From contig CAYQQU010000009.1 of the NCBI GenBank assembly GCA_964419545.1, positions 1-64,000 on the forward strand: a stretch of 64,000 bases of DNA, given 5' to 3'. A program made the position numbers and the translations under genes. Positions 41,422-49,556 of this stretch are shown here, in pieces. Every line of letters starts with the position of its first letter. Positions within the stretch are counted from its first letter, which is position 1. The DNA comes from CAYQQU01 sp964419545 (GTDB lineage: Bacteria; Bacteroidota; Bacteroidia; Chitinophagales; Saprospiraceae). Below the pieces are notes generated by a model that was not told the DNA's origin, did no database searches, and saw only the letters and a list, made by a program, of their open reading frames with translations.

Positions 41422-42102
41422 ATGAAAAATGGAGCAAAAGTAGTAATGCCTGAAATGGCGTTTGAAGAAATGTTCGACGCTCCCTTGGCAGTGGCGGACG
41501 CACCGGAAAGAGTGGCTGAAATAGAAAACGGCGAGCCCTTGCGGTTGGAAGAAGAACTCAAAGAAATCGAAATGCCGGTCCGCCGCATCCCGCCGGCAGA
41601 ATACTTCGACGGCCTGATGAAGGAAACTTACTACCGCAGCTACTTCGGCAAGAACCTGCTTTGGCGATTCTACCAGGATGCATTTCAGGCGTTCAGCCTG
41701 ACGACGAAACTGATCGTTACATCGGGCGACGACTGGAACGAAGGCGAAAACGCCGTCTACGAGGTATGTATGTCCAACTACTCGGGATTCGACTTCAGGA
41801 ACGTCACCGGCTATCTGCAGGTCATCCCCGGCACAGGTAATGCTACCCCTCGCTACCAAAAGGTAGCATTCGGAGACCTCAGGTACCGGGGTCGCGTTTG
41901 CAAGGAGTTTCCGCTATTTGCCAAAAAAGATGGCGAAGGAGAGATCACTCTCAAACTGAAATTCTCGGGCTTCATCGGCGAATTCAAACAAATGTGCCGG
42001 TACGACGGCACCTCCTTCCGCTGGATGCCCTTCATCCCGGGAGGCTGGCAAAAGTACGTCAAGCCGCCTTTCGAACAGAAGTACACGATTTACCCGGGCT
42101 AG
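41422..42102 (+). CDS. Orphan protein of unknown function
   Basis: 226 residues, no signal peptide. The N-terminal 60 residues are acidic, with VADAPERVAEIENGEPLRLEEE-type composition. The C-terminal 140 residues are beta-rich with aromatic clusters: YFDGLMKETYYRSYFGKNLL, VTSGDDWNEGENAVYEVCMS, SGFDFRNVTGYLQVIPGTG, LKLKFSGFIGEFKQMC, RWMPFIPGGWQKYVKPPF. The cyclic pattern of Trp/Phe/Gly suggests a folded beta-domain such as a C2-like or carbohydrate-binding fold, but I do not recognise a family. A 123-bp MITE-like element starts three bases after its stop codon. Confidence 0.65.
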   Translation: MKNGAKVVMPEMAFEEMFDAPLAVADAPERVAEIENGEPLRLEEELKEIEMPVRRIPPAEYFDGLMKETYYRSYFGKNLLWRFYQDAFQAFSLTTKLIVTSGDDWNEGENAVYEVCMSNYSGFDFRNVTGYLQVIPGTGNATPRYQKVAFGDLRYRGRVCKEFPLFAKKDGEGEITLKLKFSGFIGEFKQMCRYDGTSFRWMPFIPGGWQKYVKPPFEQKYTIYPG

Positions 42103-42104
42103 TA

Positions 42105-42227
42105 CTCTGTGTAATAAAAATTTTTGCTGAGCTTTTCCTGGAAGCGACTCGTATTAAACCATGAAAACCAACTACTTATTCAAAGAGTTCGGCAAAAATT
42201 TTTACAAGGAACTCGTGTTACGCACCA
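42105..42227. repeat. 123-bp MITE-like element (R2), copy 1
   Basis: Inverted ends around TGTGTAATAAAAATTTTTGC (42108-42127) and GGCAAAAATTTTTACAAGGA (42191-42210) plus CGTGTTACGCACCA (42214-42227). The copy at 55691-55813 is the same length. No coding capacity. The left end abuts the stop codon of the orphan gene. The terminal duplication is too diverged to define. Confidence 0.75.
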
Positions 42228-42245
42228 CTTGCGGTGTAGAACCGA

Positions 42246-42283
42246 AAAAGACGGATGATTCATATTTCATCCGTCTTTTGTTT
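42246..42283 (+). terminator. Rho-independent terminator
   Basis: Perfect 13-bp stem AAAAGACGGATGA (42246-42258) / TCATCCGTCTTTT (42267-42279) followed by GTTTT. Ends transcripts of the orphan gene, with the MITE-like element contributing its 3' end. Confidence 0.8.
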
Positions 42284-42337
42284 TATCCCGGATGATTCAT
42301 GGATTAAATTGCGAAGAACCCATGAATAATCCGGGCT
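42284..42337. repeat. Palindromic R4 pair
   Basis: CCCGGATGATTCATGG (42287-42302) pairs with CCATGAATAATCCGGG (about 42319-42334), an inverted pair of R4 motifs 16 bases apart. It falls in the 458-base gap before the TonB receptor gene. The remaining ~220 bases show no recognisable element. Confidence 0.55.
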
Positions 42338-42560
42338 ATGGCGCCCGTGGCGGGCTCAGTAGCGGGCCTGCAAAGGGCGCTTTTTTGAATATGCTTCGTC
42401 TCAAAACCTTCCAATAGCGCAGCTCCTCAGGCAGATTCGGAAAAATTGTGCGTCCCCGGTTATGCTTCGATAGGGGGAGCATCAGCTTTCCGGTATCCTG
42501 AATGTAGAACCCGATTGGGGAGTACGCAACTCCCGGAAAATCCAAATCCGACTGTCATTT

Positions 42561-44933
42561 ATGAAAGCAATCACGCTGGTTGCACTGCTGGGCTTTTTGG
42601 CCTGGTCAGTGGCTGATGCGCAATCTCCGGAGCCTCAAAAATTCACCGTCAGCGGCTACATTCGCGACGCCGGCACCGGAGAAGAACTCCTCTACGCCAA
42701 TGTACTGGACCAGGCCTCGGGGGCAGGGGTAACCACCAACCCCTACGGCTTTTACTCCCTCACCCTGCCGGCGGGCCGGCACACCCTTACTTTTTCCTAC
42801 GTCGGTTATGAGATCGCGGAACGGACGGTGGCGCTGACCGCCGACCTGGAGCTCAACGTAGCGCTATCCGGTGAGTCGACCATGCTCTCCGAGGTGGTGG
42901 TCACCGGCGAAGAAGCCAACCGGGCGGTCAATGACGTGCGCATGAGCCGCATCGAGATGGAAATGGAACAGATCAAACGCCTGCCGGCGCTGCTGGGCGA
43001 GCCCGACCTGATCAAAACCGTACAAACGCTGCCCGGCGTGACCAGCGCGGGCGAAGGCACCTCCAGCTTTTTCGTGCGCGGCGGAAGCGCCGATCAGAAC
43101 CTGATCCTCATCGACGAGGCGCCGGTCTACGAAGTATCCCATTTATTCGGCATCTTTTCGGTGTTCAACGCCGACATCATCAAGAGCGCCGAACTGTACA
43201 AAGGCGGCATCCCCGCCCGCTACGGGGGCCGCCTCTCGTCGCTCCTGGAAGTGACCACCCGCGACGGCAACAATCGCCGGTTCGGAGGCAGCGGCGGGCT
43301 GGGGCTGCTGGCCGCCAAGCTGACGCTGGAAGGGCCGGTCGTCAAAGACGAGGCCTCGTTCATCGTCTCCGGACGCCGTTCGTACGCCGACCTCTTTATG
43401 CCGCTCTTTGATGAACTGGAAGGCGCCACCGTTAAATTCCACGATCTCAACGCCAAAATCAACTGGAAAAAAGACAACAACAACCGCTTCTTTCTCGCCG
43501 GCTACTCGGGCCGCGATATCTGGAAATTCAGCGATGATTTTCAGATGGACTGGGGCAACACGACCGGGACATTTCGTTGGAACCACTTGTTCAACGATCG
43601 CCTGTTCGGCAATACTACGGTGATCTACAGCGATTTCGACTACGTGCTCGAAAGCTTCGACTCGGCCGAAGGTTTTCGCTGGGACGCCAACCAACGGGAG
43701 GTCTCCCTCAAAGAAGACCTCACTTATTTTCTCAGCCCCCGCCTGACCCTGCAACTGGGTTACCAGGGCATCTACCGGCGCTTTACCCCCGGCGTCATCT
43801 CGCCCAATACCGACGAATCCATCTTCAAAGAGACTAAATTGCAAAAACAATTCGCCCTGGAACACGGGCTCTACGCCGGTATGGAACACCGCCTCGGCGA
43901 CCGGCTCCGGCTGGAATACGGGCTGCGTTTATCCGCTTTCCAGCAAATGGGCAAAGGCGTCGTCTACGATTACGCCGACCCTGCCGAAAATGTGGAAGTG
44001 GTCGTTATCGACTCCACCACCTACGGCAATTTCGAGACCATGCAATCGTACGCCAACCTGGAGCCGCGATTGGCCGCGCGCTACGCTTTGTCCGCCGGCA
44101 GTTCTCTGAAGTTTTCTTACAACCGGATGGTGCAGTACGTGCACCTGATCTCCAATTCTACCGTGCCCGTCCCCTTCAGCACCTGGGCGCCCAGCGCTGC
44201 TTTCCTGCGGCCGCAAAAAGCCGACCAGGCGGCGCTCGGCTATTTTCGCAACTTCCGGAACGACACCTATGAGTTTTCCATCGAAGGCTATTATAAAAGC
44301 GCCCGCGACGTCACCGAATTCGCTGATAATGCCGAGCTGTTTTTCAACGAGCATCTGGCGACCGAATTCCGGCAGGGCGATGCGGAATCGTACGGGATAG
44401 AATTGTTTCTGCAAAAGAAAAAGGGCGATCTGCGCGGCTTCGCCAGCTACACCTGGTCCCGAACGACCATGGAAGTACCCGGCGTCAACGACGGACGGCC
44501 TTTCGCCGCCAATCACGACCGCCGGCACAACCTGAACCTGGCCCTGAACTACCAGCTGACCCCGCAGTGGTCGGTGGGCGGAAACTTCACCTACGCCACC
44601 GGACGCCCCATCACGCTGCCTACCGGCAAATATCAGATCAGCAACTATCAGGTCAATTACTATTCCGAACGCAACGGCTACCGGCTGCCGGATTTTCACC
44701 GGCTCGACCTCAGCGCTACCTACAGCCCCCGCCAGAACGACCGCCGCAAATGGAAACAACACCTCAGCTTCGGGCTGTACAACGCCTATAACCGGCAAAA
44801 TCCTTTTACCATCTACACCCGCAAAAAACAGGACGAGGACGGCAACGTCATCGGCGACGGCTCCGAAAAGGAGGCCCGCCTGGTCTATCTCTTCGGCGCC
44901 TTGCCTTATCTGAGCTGGAACTTCGAATTTTAA
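42561..44933 (+). CDS. TonB-dependent receptor with carboxypeptidase-like N-terminal domain
   Basis: 790 residues, an outer membrane active-transport barrel. Signal peptide to about residue 20 (SVADAQ). A CarboxypepD_reg-like domain follows at about 27-115 (YIRDAGTGEELLYANVLDQ, TNPYGFYSLTLPAG, LTFSYVGYE). The plug domain (about 140-260) has SSFFVRGGSADQNLILIDEA and GIPARYGGRLSSLLEV. The 22-stranded barrel ends in LFGALPYLSWNFEF with a C-terminal Phe. The TonB box may lie near LSEVVVTGEE. It is short for a SusC and lacks a SusD partner. The DUF4249 lipoprotein gene starts 63 bases downstream; in Bacteroidota the two usually occur as a pair of unknown substrate. Confidence 0.92.
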   Translation: MKAITLVALLGFLAWSVADAQSPEPQKFTVSGYIRDAGTGEELLYANVLDQASGAGVTTNPYGFYSLTLPAGRHTLTFSYVGYEIAERTVALTADLELNVALSGESTMLSEVVVTGEEANRAVNDVRMSRIEMEMEQIKRLPALLGEPDLIKTVQTLPGVTSAGEGTSSFFVRGGSADQNLILIDEAPVYEVSHLFGIFSVFNADIIKSAELYKGGIPARYGGRLSSLLEVTTRDGNNRRFGGSGGLGLLAAKLTLEGPVVKDEASFIVSGRRSYADLFMPLFDELEGATVKFHDLNAKINWKKDNNNRFFLAGYSGRDIWKFSDDFQMDWGNTTGTFRWNHLFNDRLFGNTTVIYSDFDYVLESFDSAEGFRWDANQREVSLKEDLTYFLSPRLTLQLGYQGIYRRFTPGVISPNTDESIFKETKLQKQFALEHGLYAGMEHRLGDRLRLEYGLRLSAFQQMGKGVVYDYADPAENVEVVVIDSTTYGNFETMQSYANLEPRLAARYALSAGSSLKFSYNRMVQYVHLISNSTVPVPFSTWAPSAAFLRPQKADQAALGYFRNFRNDTYEFSIEGYYKSARDVTEFADNAELFFNEHLATEFRQGDAESYGIELFLQKKKGDLRGFASYTWSRTTMEVPGVNDGRPFAANHDRRHNLNLALNYQLTPQWSVGGNFTYATGRPITLPTGKYQISNYQVNYYSERNGYRLPDFHRLDLSATYSPRQNDRRKWKQHLSFGLYNAYNRQNPFTIYTRKKQDEDGNVIGDGSEKEARLVYLFGALPYLSWNFEF

Positions 44934-44996
44934 CTTTTAGTGCTTTGTAACCCGACCATGCCTTTCCGTTCATTCACCTGTAAAATCCATCCGCCC

Positions 44997-45809
44997 ATGC
45001 AACGACTTTTTTATTTCGCCATCGGCCTGCTTCTCTTTGCTGCCTGCGAAAAGACCATCGAGCTCGATCTCGACCAGACCGAAACGGTAGTGATCATCGA
45101 AGGCCTCCTTACCGACGATCCCGGCCACAATCAGGTGCTCCTTTCCCAAAACCAGCCGTTCAACGCCGACGGCCCGCCGGCGCCCATCCGCAACGCCCGG
45201 GTTGCCGTACTAGCGGAAAACGGCCTCGTGCACCCCTACGCCGAAACGGCGCCCGGAAAATACCGGCCGGAGGTCCCCTTCGCGGGCGAGCCCGGCAGCA
45301 GCTATACGTTAACAGTGACTATCGACGACGAGGTCTACTCGGCCACCGAGGTGATGCACCCGATCCAGGATTTCAACCAGCTCACCTACCGCATCGATGA
45401 AGAAGAAGCTGCCGACCCCGCAGAGGAAGGACGCTACTACGAAGTGCTCGTCTTCCTCGACGAGCCTCAGGAAACGGAAGACTATTACCTCGCCCGGTTT
45501 TACCGAAACGGGGAACTACTTAATGACGACGGAGCATTCGTCTTTGTATTCGACGATACGGCCCTGGCACCGGAAATAAACGCCCTGCCCATCCCCTACT
45601 ACTTCGCCGAAGCCGACACCGCCCGCGTCGAGGTGTTCAGCCTCACGCCCCGCGCCTATCGCTTTTACATCGACCTGGCCGGCAATATCGGCAATGACGG
45701 CGGGATGTTCAGCGGCCAGCCGGCTAACGTCAGCACCAACTTATCCGGCGGCGCCCTGGGCTACTTCCAGGTTTCGGCGCTGACCGTCGGGGAACTGCAA
45801 GTGAAATAA
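44997..45809 (+). CDS. DUF4249 lipoprotein, partner of the TonB receptor
   Basis: 270 residues from ATG 44997, which gives a signal peptide with lipobox FAAC (Cys17). A pair of Asp/Glu-rich beta domains follows: CEKTIELDLDQTETVVIIEGLLTD, then SSYTLTVTIDDEVYSATEV, and a C-terminal part with EVFSLTPRAYRFYIDLAG. This is the DUF4249 pattern, found next to TonB-dependent receptors and thought to cap the barrel or bind the ligand. The open frame extends 19 codons upstream, but that part has no hydrophobic N-terminus. Probably co-transcribed with the receptor gene 63 bases upstream. Confidence 0.85.
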   Translation: MQRLFYFAIGLLLFAACEKTIELDLDQTETVVIIEGLLTDDPGHNQVLLSQNQPFNADGPPAPIRNARVAVLAENGLVHPYAETAPGKYRPEVPFAGEPGSSYTLTVTIDDEVYSATEVMHPIQDFNQLTYRIDEEEAADPAEEGRYYEVLVFLDEPQETEDYYLARFYRNGELLNDDGAFVFVFDDTALAPEINALPIPYYFAEADTARVEVFSLTPRAYRFYIDLAGNIGNDGGMFSGQPANVSTNLSGGALGYFQVSALTVGELQVK

Positions 45810-45842
45810 TTCCCGGAATCCCGGTCGATGCGCGATTCTTTT

Positions 45843-45879
45843 TTGCTTTTCGTTCGTGCAACAACTATTTTTGTACGAA
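45843..45879 (+). promoter_or_regulatory. Promoter of the tyrosine-catabolism operon with likely MarR operator
   Basis: TTG at 45843-45845, 20-base spacer, -7 box TATTTTTG at 45866-45873. An inverted repeat TTCGTGCA (45853-45860) / TGTACGAA (45872-45879) straddles the spacer and -7 box and has one mismatch. Binding there would block RNA polymerase. The start codon at 45891 is 18 bases beyond the box. Confidence 0.7.
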
Positions 45880-45890
45880 ACAAATACACC

Positions 45891-46367
45891 GTGCCCGAAA
45901 AAGCGCTACGGCAGGATAAGCAATCCGAGCTTTCCGGTTTTATTCTGGAACGGACCGCCAAGCGGATGAAACAGCATTTCCAGCAGGTCTTGCAAGCGGC
46001 CGGCGCAGATGTCACCATCGACCAATGGGTGATGCTGCAGGCCCTCGACAAAAGGGACGGGCAAGGGCAACACGAGCTCGCCCGTGCGGTATTCAAGGAC
46101 GCCCCCACCGTTACCCGCATCATCGACTTGCTGTGCCGGAAAGGGCTGACGCGCCGCCGGCCGGACCCCGAAGACCGCCGCCGGTTCCGGATCTTCCTGA
46201 CGCCCGCCGGCCGGAAAAAGATCGGAGAGGTGCTGCCCGTCGTCAAACGGGCGCGGCGCCAGGCCTGGGAAGGGTTGGCCGACGAGCAGATCGACCAGTT
46301 GGTGAACACCCTGAATACCGTATTCCGCAACCTCGACCGGCCGGCTACTGAAAAAGCTGATTCCTAA
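45891..46367 (+). CDS. MarR-family transcriptional regulator
   Basis: 158 residues from GTG 45891. Winged-helix region: AGADVTIDQWVMLQALDKRDGQGQHELARAVFKDAPTVTRIIDLLCRKGLTRRRPDPEDRRRFRIFLT contains the recognition helix and the wing with RRRPDPEDRRR (quoted only in parts: QHELARAV, APTVTRII, DPEDRRRF). The frame extends 21 codons upstream but the promoter and palindrome lie within that part, so the GTG is the real start. It probably represses itself and the hmgA-hpd genes (18 bases downstream), with an intermediate such as homogentisate as likely inducer; the ligand is inference. Confidence 0.87.
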   Translation: MPEKALRQDKQSELSGFILERTAKRMKQHFQQVLQAAGADVTIDQWVMLQALDKRDGQGQHELARAVFKDAPTVTRIIDLLCRKGLTRRRPDPEDRRRFRIFLTPAGRKKIGEVLPVVKRARRQAWEGLADEQIDQLVNTLNTVFRNLDRPATEKADS

Positions 46368-46385
46368 CCACCTAAAATAAACCGC

Positions 46386-47558
46386 ATGCATTACCATAGT
46401 CTGGGACAATTGCCGCCCAAGCGCCATACCCAATTCCGCAAGACCAACGGCGAGCTCTACCACGAAGAGCTCTTTTCCACTGAAGGGTTCAGCAACCTCT
46501 ATTCCCTGCTCTACCATTGTAACCCGCCCACCCAGATCGTCCAGGTCGGCGATCCGCAATCGGTGGCGCCCCGGGTGATGCACGATCGGCAGCTCAAGCA
46601 CCGCAGCCTCCAGGGCTTCCAGGTGGAACCGGAAGACGACTACCTGCAAAGCCGCAAGCCCGTGCTGGTCAACGACGATTGCAAGATTATCCTGGCGGCG
46701 CCGCGCCATAGTATGACCGATTATTTTTTCAAGAACGCGGATGCCGACGAGGTCATCTTCGTCCACCAGGGCGACGGGGTGCTGCACACGATGTACGGCG
46801 AGATCGCCTTCGGCTACGGCGATTACCTGGTCATTCCACGCGGCACCATCTATCAGCTGGAATTTGCCGGGGAAGACAACCGGCTGCTGATCGTCGAATC
46901 GAACGGACCGATAACCACGCCGCGCCGCTACCGCAACGAATTCGGGCAGCTGGCCGAGCACGCGCCTTTCTGCGAGCGCGACATCCGCAAGCCGCAGATG
47001 CTGGCCACGCACGACGAGCAGGGCGAGTTCCTTTTTTATATCAAAAAACAGGATCAGCTCTACCCGTACTACTACCTCAGCCATCCGTTTGACCTGGTAG
47101 GCTGGGACGGCTTCGTCTACCCCTATGCCTTTTCCATTCACAACTTCGAGCCGATCACCGGCCGGGTGCACCAGCCGCCGCCCGTCCATCAGACGTTCGA
47201 CGGCAAAGACTTCGTTATCTGCTCTTTCGTGCCCCGGTTGTTCGACTACCACCCGCTGGCGATCCCGGCGCCTTACAACCACAGCAATATCGACAGCGAC
47301 GAGGTGCTCTACTACGTCGACGGCGATTTCATGAGCCGCAAACACGTAGAGAAAGGCATGCTTACCCTGCACCCCGGCGGTATTCCCCACGGGCCGCATC
47401 CCGGCAGCGTAGAGAAAAGTATCGGCGCCAGGGAAACGCACGAACTGGCCGTCATGATCGACACCTTCCGCCCGCTGCGCCTCACCGACCACGCTGTCGC
47501 CATCGAAGATCCCGACTACTTCCGCAGCTGGCTGCCGGAGGAGGTTGCCCGGGGTTAA
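46386..47558 (+). CDS. hmgA: Homogentisate 1,2-dioxygenase
   Basis: Cleaves the homogentisate ring with O2 to maleylacetoacetate, in tyrosine/phenylalanine catabolism. 390 residues, cupin fold. The N-terminal HYHSLGQLPPKRHTQFRK is the family opening. The central cupin includes DGVLHTMYGEIAFGYGDYLVIPRG and PVHQTFDGKDFVICSFVPRLFDYHP. The iron-ligand motif near 330-345 reads HPGGIPHGPHPG. The enzyme is slightly shorter than the human form (445). It starts 18 bases after marR and is followed by hpd after 54 bases, so the three genes form an operon. Confidence 0.94.
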   Translation: MHYHSLGQLPPKRHTQFRKTNGELYHEELFSTEGFSNLYSLLYHCNPPTQIVQVGDPQSVAPRVMHDRQLKHRSLQGFQVEPEDDYLQSRKPVLVNDDCKIILAAPRHSMTDYFFKNADADEVIFVHQGDGVLHTMYGEIAFGYGDYLVIPRGTIYQLEFAGEDNRLLIVESNGPITTPRRYRNEFGQLAEHAPFCERDIRKPQMLATHDEQGEFLFYIKKQDQLYPYYYLSHPFDLVGWDGFVYPYAFSIHNFEPITGRVHQPPPVHQTFDGKDFVICSFVPRLFDYHPLAIPAPYNHSNIDSDEVLYYVDGDFMSRKHVEKGMLTLHPGGIPHGPHPGSVEKSIGARETHELAVMIDTFRPLRLTDHAVAIEDPDYFRSWLPEEVARG

Positions 47559-47612
47559 AGGAAAGCATGGATAGTTCTTAACCGTCTTTTGTAATCAGCC
47601 AAAAAAAACATT

Positions 47613-48737
47613 ATGGATTCCGCAACCAAAGATAAAACCGCCACCCAGCAGGACACCTTCCCCATCAACGGCACCGACCACATCGAATTTTACGTCGGCA
47701 ACGCCAAACAGGCTGCCCATTATTACCAAACCGCGTTCGGCTTCCGCCTGGCGGCTTACCGCGGGCCGGAGACGGGCGTGCGCGACCGGGTCAGCTACGT
47801 CGTGGAGCAGGGCAAGATCCGCCTCGTCTTCACCGCCGCCCTCTCGCCGGAGCACGATATCGCCCGCCACGTGCACGAGCACGGCGACGGCGTGAAAGTG
47901 CTCGCCCTCTGGGTCGACGATGCAGCATACGCCTATAAAACCGCCACCGACCGCGGCGCCGAACCGGCCGTAGCGCCGCATGCTCTGACCGACGAACAGG
48001 GGGAAGTGCGGCTCGCTTCTATCAAGACCTACGGCGAGACCATCCACACTTTCGTGGAACGAAAAAGTTACGAGGGCGCTTTCCTGCCCGGCTTCGAGGC
48101 GCGCCAAAGCCCGATGACCATAGCGCCGATCGGGCTGAAATACGTCGACCATTGCGTGGGTAACGTCGAACTGGGGATGATGAACAAATGGGTTCAGTTT
48201 TACCAGGACGTGATGGGCTTCCAACTGCTCGTCACCTTTGACGACAAGGATATCTCCACCGAATATACCGCCCTGATGAGCAAGGTGGTGAGCAGCGGCA
48301 ACGGCTACATCAAATTCCCGATCAACGAACCGGCCCAGGGACTCAAGAAATCCCAGATCGAGGAGTACCTCGACTTCTACCGCGGCGCCGGAGTGCAGCA
48401 CATCGCCATCGCCACCGACGATATCATCCACACCGTAGACGAGCTGCGGCGACGTGGCGTCGACTTCCTCCGTGTGCCCGACACTTACTACGAGACGGTG
48501 ACCGAACGGGTCGGAGAGATCAAGGAAAGCCTGGACGAACTACAGCGCCTCAACATCCTGATAGACCGGGACGAGGAAGGCTACCTGCTGCAGATCTTCA
48601 CCAAGCCGGTACAGGACCGGCCGACCGTATTCTATGAGATTATCCAACGGGAAGGTGCGCGCTCCTTCGGCAAAGGCAACTTCAAAGCCCTCTTCGAAGC
48701 GATCGAACGCGAGCAGGAACTGCGGGGTACGCTCTAG
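47613..48737 (+). CDS. hpd: 4-hydroxyphenylpyruvate dioxygenase
   Basis: Fe(II) enzyme that turns 4-hydroxyphenylpyruvate into homogentisate, the step before HmgA. 374 residues with two glyoxalase-fold repeats. Iron ligands expected at His in DHCVGNVELG and GVQHIAIATDD and Glu in VFYEIIQREGARSFG, all present. The signature C-terminus GKGNFKALFEAIEREQ is exact. It is co-transcribed with marR and hmgA. No fumarylacetoacetase or maleylacetoacetate isomerase is in the window. Confidence 0.95.
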   Translation: MDSATKDKTATQQDTFPINGTDHIEFYVGNAKQAAHYYQTAFGFRLAAYRGPETGVRDRVSYVVEQGKIRLVFTAALSPEHDIARHVHEHGDGVKVLALWVDDAAYAYKTATDRGAEPAVAPHALTDEQGEVRLASIKTYGETIHTFVERKSYEGAFLPGFEARQSPMTIAPIGLKYVDHCVGNVELGMMNKWVQFYQDVMGFQLLVTFDDKDISTEYTALMSKVVSSGNGYIKFPINEPAQGLKKSQIEEYLDFYRGAGVQHIAIATDDIIHTVDELRRRGVDFLRVPDTYYETVTERVGEIKESLDELQRLNILIDRDEEGYLLQIFTKPVQDRPTVFYEIIQREGARSFGKGNFKALFEAIEREQELRGTL

Positions 48738-48796
48738 GTTGCGCGGAGGCGGTCTGTTCAGAATATCCCGCCATGCTCGTCATAGCCTGGCGATAA

Positions 48797-48985
48797 CGGA
48801 ACATCAGCGATTCTCGGTTGGCGGTAAGCATTTCTTGATTCGCAGCGCCGGAGGCGCAAGCTATTGGTAGTAGATGGTTTCGAGAGATTGGTGTGTAACT
48901 GCGTACAAAATAGGCTACCGATAGCTCTTTCCGCTGGTACGAGCGCACAACCATGTTTCAAACCGAGAATTGCTGATGGAACATA
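48797..48985. repeat. Dispersed repeat family R1, most complete copy (copy 3)
   Basis: Fills the 295-base gap after hpd. The outer ends are inverted: CATCAGCGATTCTCGGTT (48803-48820) pairs with AACCGAGAATTGCTGATG (about 48961-48978). Inside are GTAAGCATTTCTTGATTC, CAGCGCCGGAGGCGC (a hairpin) and the TACAAAATAGGCTACCGATA block. Copies at 1-88 and 19560-19706 share the same order. Frames on both strands are short and not conserved, so it is a non-coding element. Confidence 0.75.
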
Positions 48986-49032
48986 GAACCCAGTGCTGGT
49001 TTTCAGCATAGGTTCGCGCTTTTCCTCAAAGC

Positions 49033-49362
49033 CTACTGCCCCTGCTGCCGGGCGATGCAATCGATGACGATCTCATCCCCGAGGCACTGCGGGTCCTGTT
49101 CATGCCATTCCAGATAGATCGGCAGGGGAATTTCGGCGGGGTCGAAACTGTTGACGAAGGGTTCCGGCAGGGTCGGCGCGCGCAGGGTATCCTCGTTGAT
49201 TTCGATAAAATACCCACCGCAGCAGCCGCACTCCCGGTAGTCGATCCCGATGATGATCCCGGTCTCGGAACAAGGCTGCAGATCGTCGTCATCACAACAA
49301 GCAGAGAAGCTGAGCGCCGCCAGGAGGAGCCCGGCGATAATTAAGATCCAAATCTTTTTCAT
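49033..49362 (-). CDS. Small cysteine-rich lipoprotein
   Basis: 109 residues from ATG 49362. Signal peptide with lipobox SFSAC (Cys22) and a second Cys directly after, followed by CDDDDLQPCSETG, an acidic surface stretch. The mature part has several Cys (YRECGCCGG, QCLGDEIVIDC) spaced as if to form disulphides or bind metal. No family recognised; CGCCGGYF is striking. A single gene divergent from the S8 protease gene, whose start is 195 bases away. The frame is open 44 codons upstream of the chosen start, without lipoprotein features. Confidence 0.72.
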   Translation of the reverse strand: MKKIWILIIAGLLLAALSFSACCDDDDLQPCSETGIIIGIDYRECGCCGGYFIEINEDTLRAPTLPEPFVNSFDPAEIPLPIYLEWHEQDPQCLGDEIVIDCIARQQGQ

Positions 49363-49556
49363 GTCCTTTTTTTTTTGGTAGACGGTCCGTTTTCGGCAAA
49401 CGGTTGGGTCATTAGCGTCGTCTCCTTTACGAAGTCCCCGACAATATGTCTCCTTATTTTGTCTGCAAGATGTTACATTTGCATCTGTTTTCATCTTTAG
49501 AGGCTATCCCATTGGTTTATTGCTCCTTTTGTTTTCTCAAAAAAATTTGATACATC

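Noticed and set aside
42338..42560. Riboswitch upstream of the TonB-dependent receptor
   Set aside because: No cobalamin, TPP or other riboswitch core could be identified in this stretch.
45906..47492. 528-codon antisense frame opposite marR-hmgA
   Set aside because: Same artefact; the sense strand encodes unambiguous MarR and homogentisate dioxygenase.
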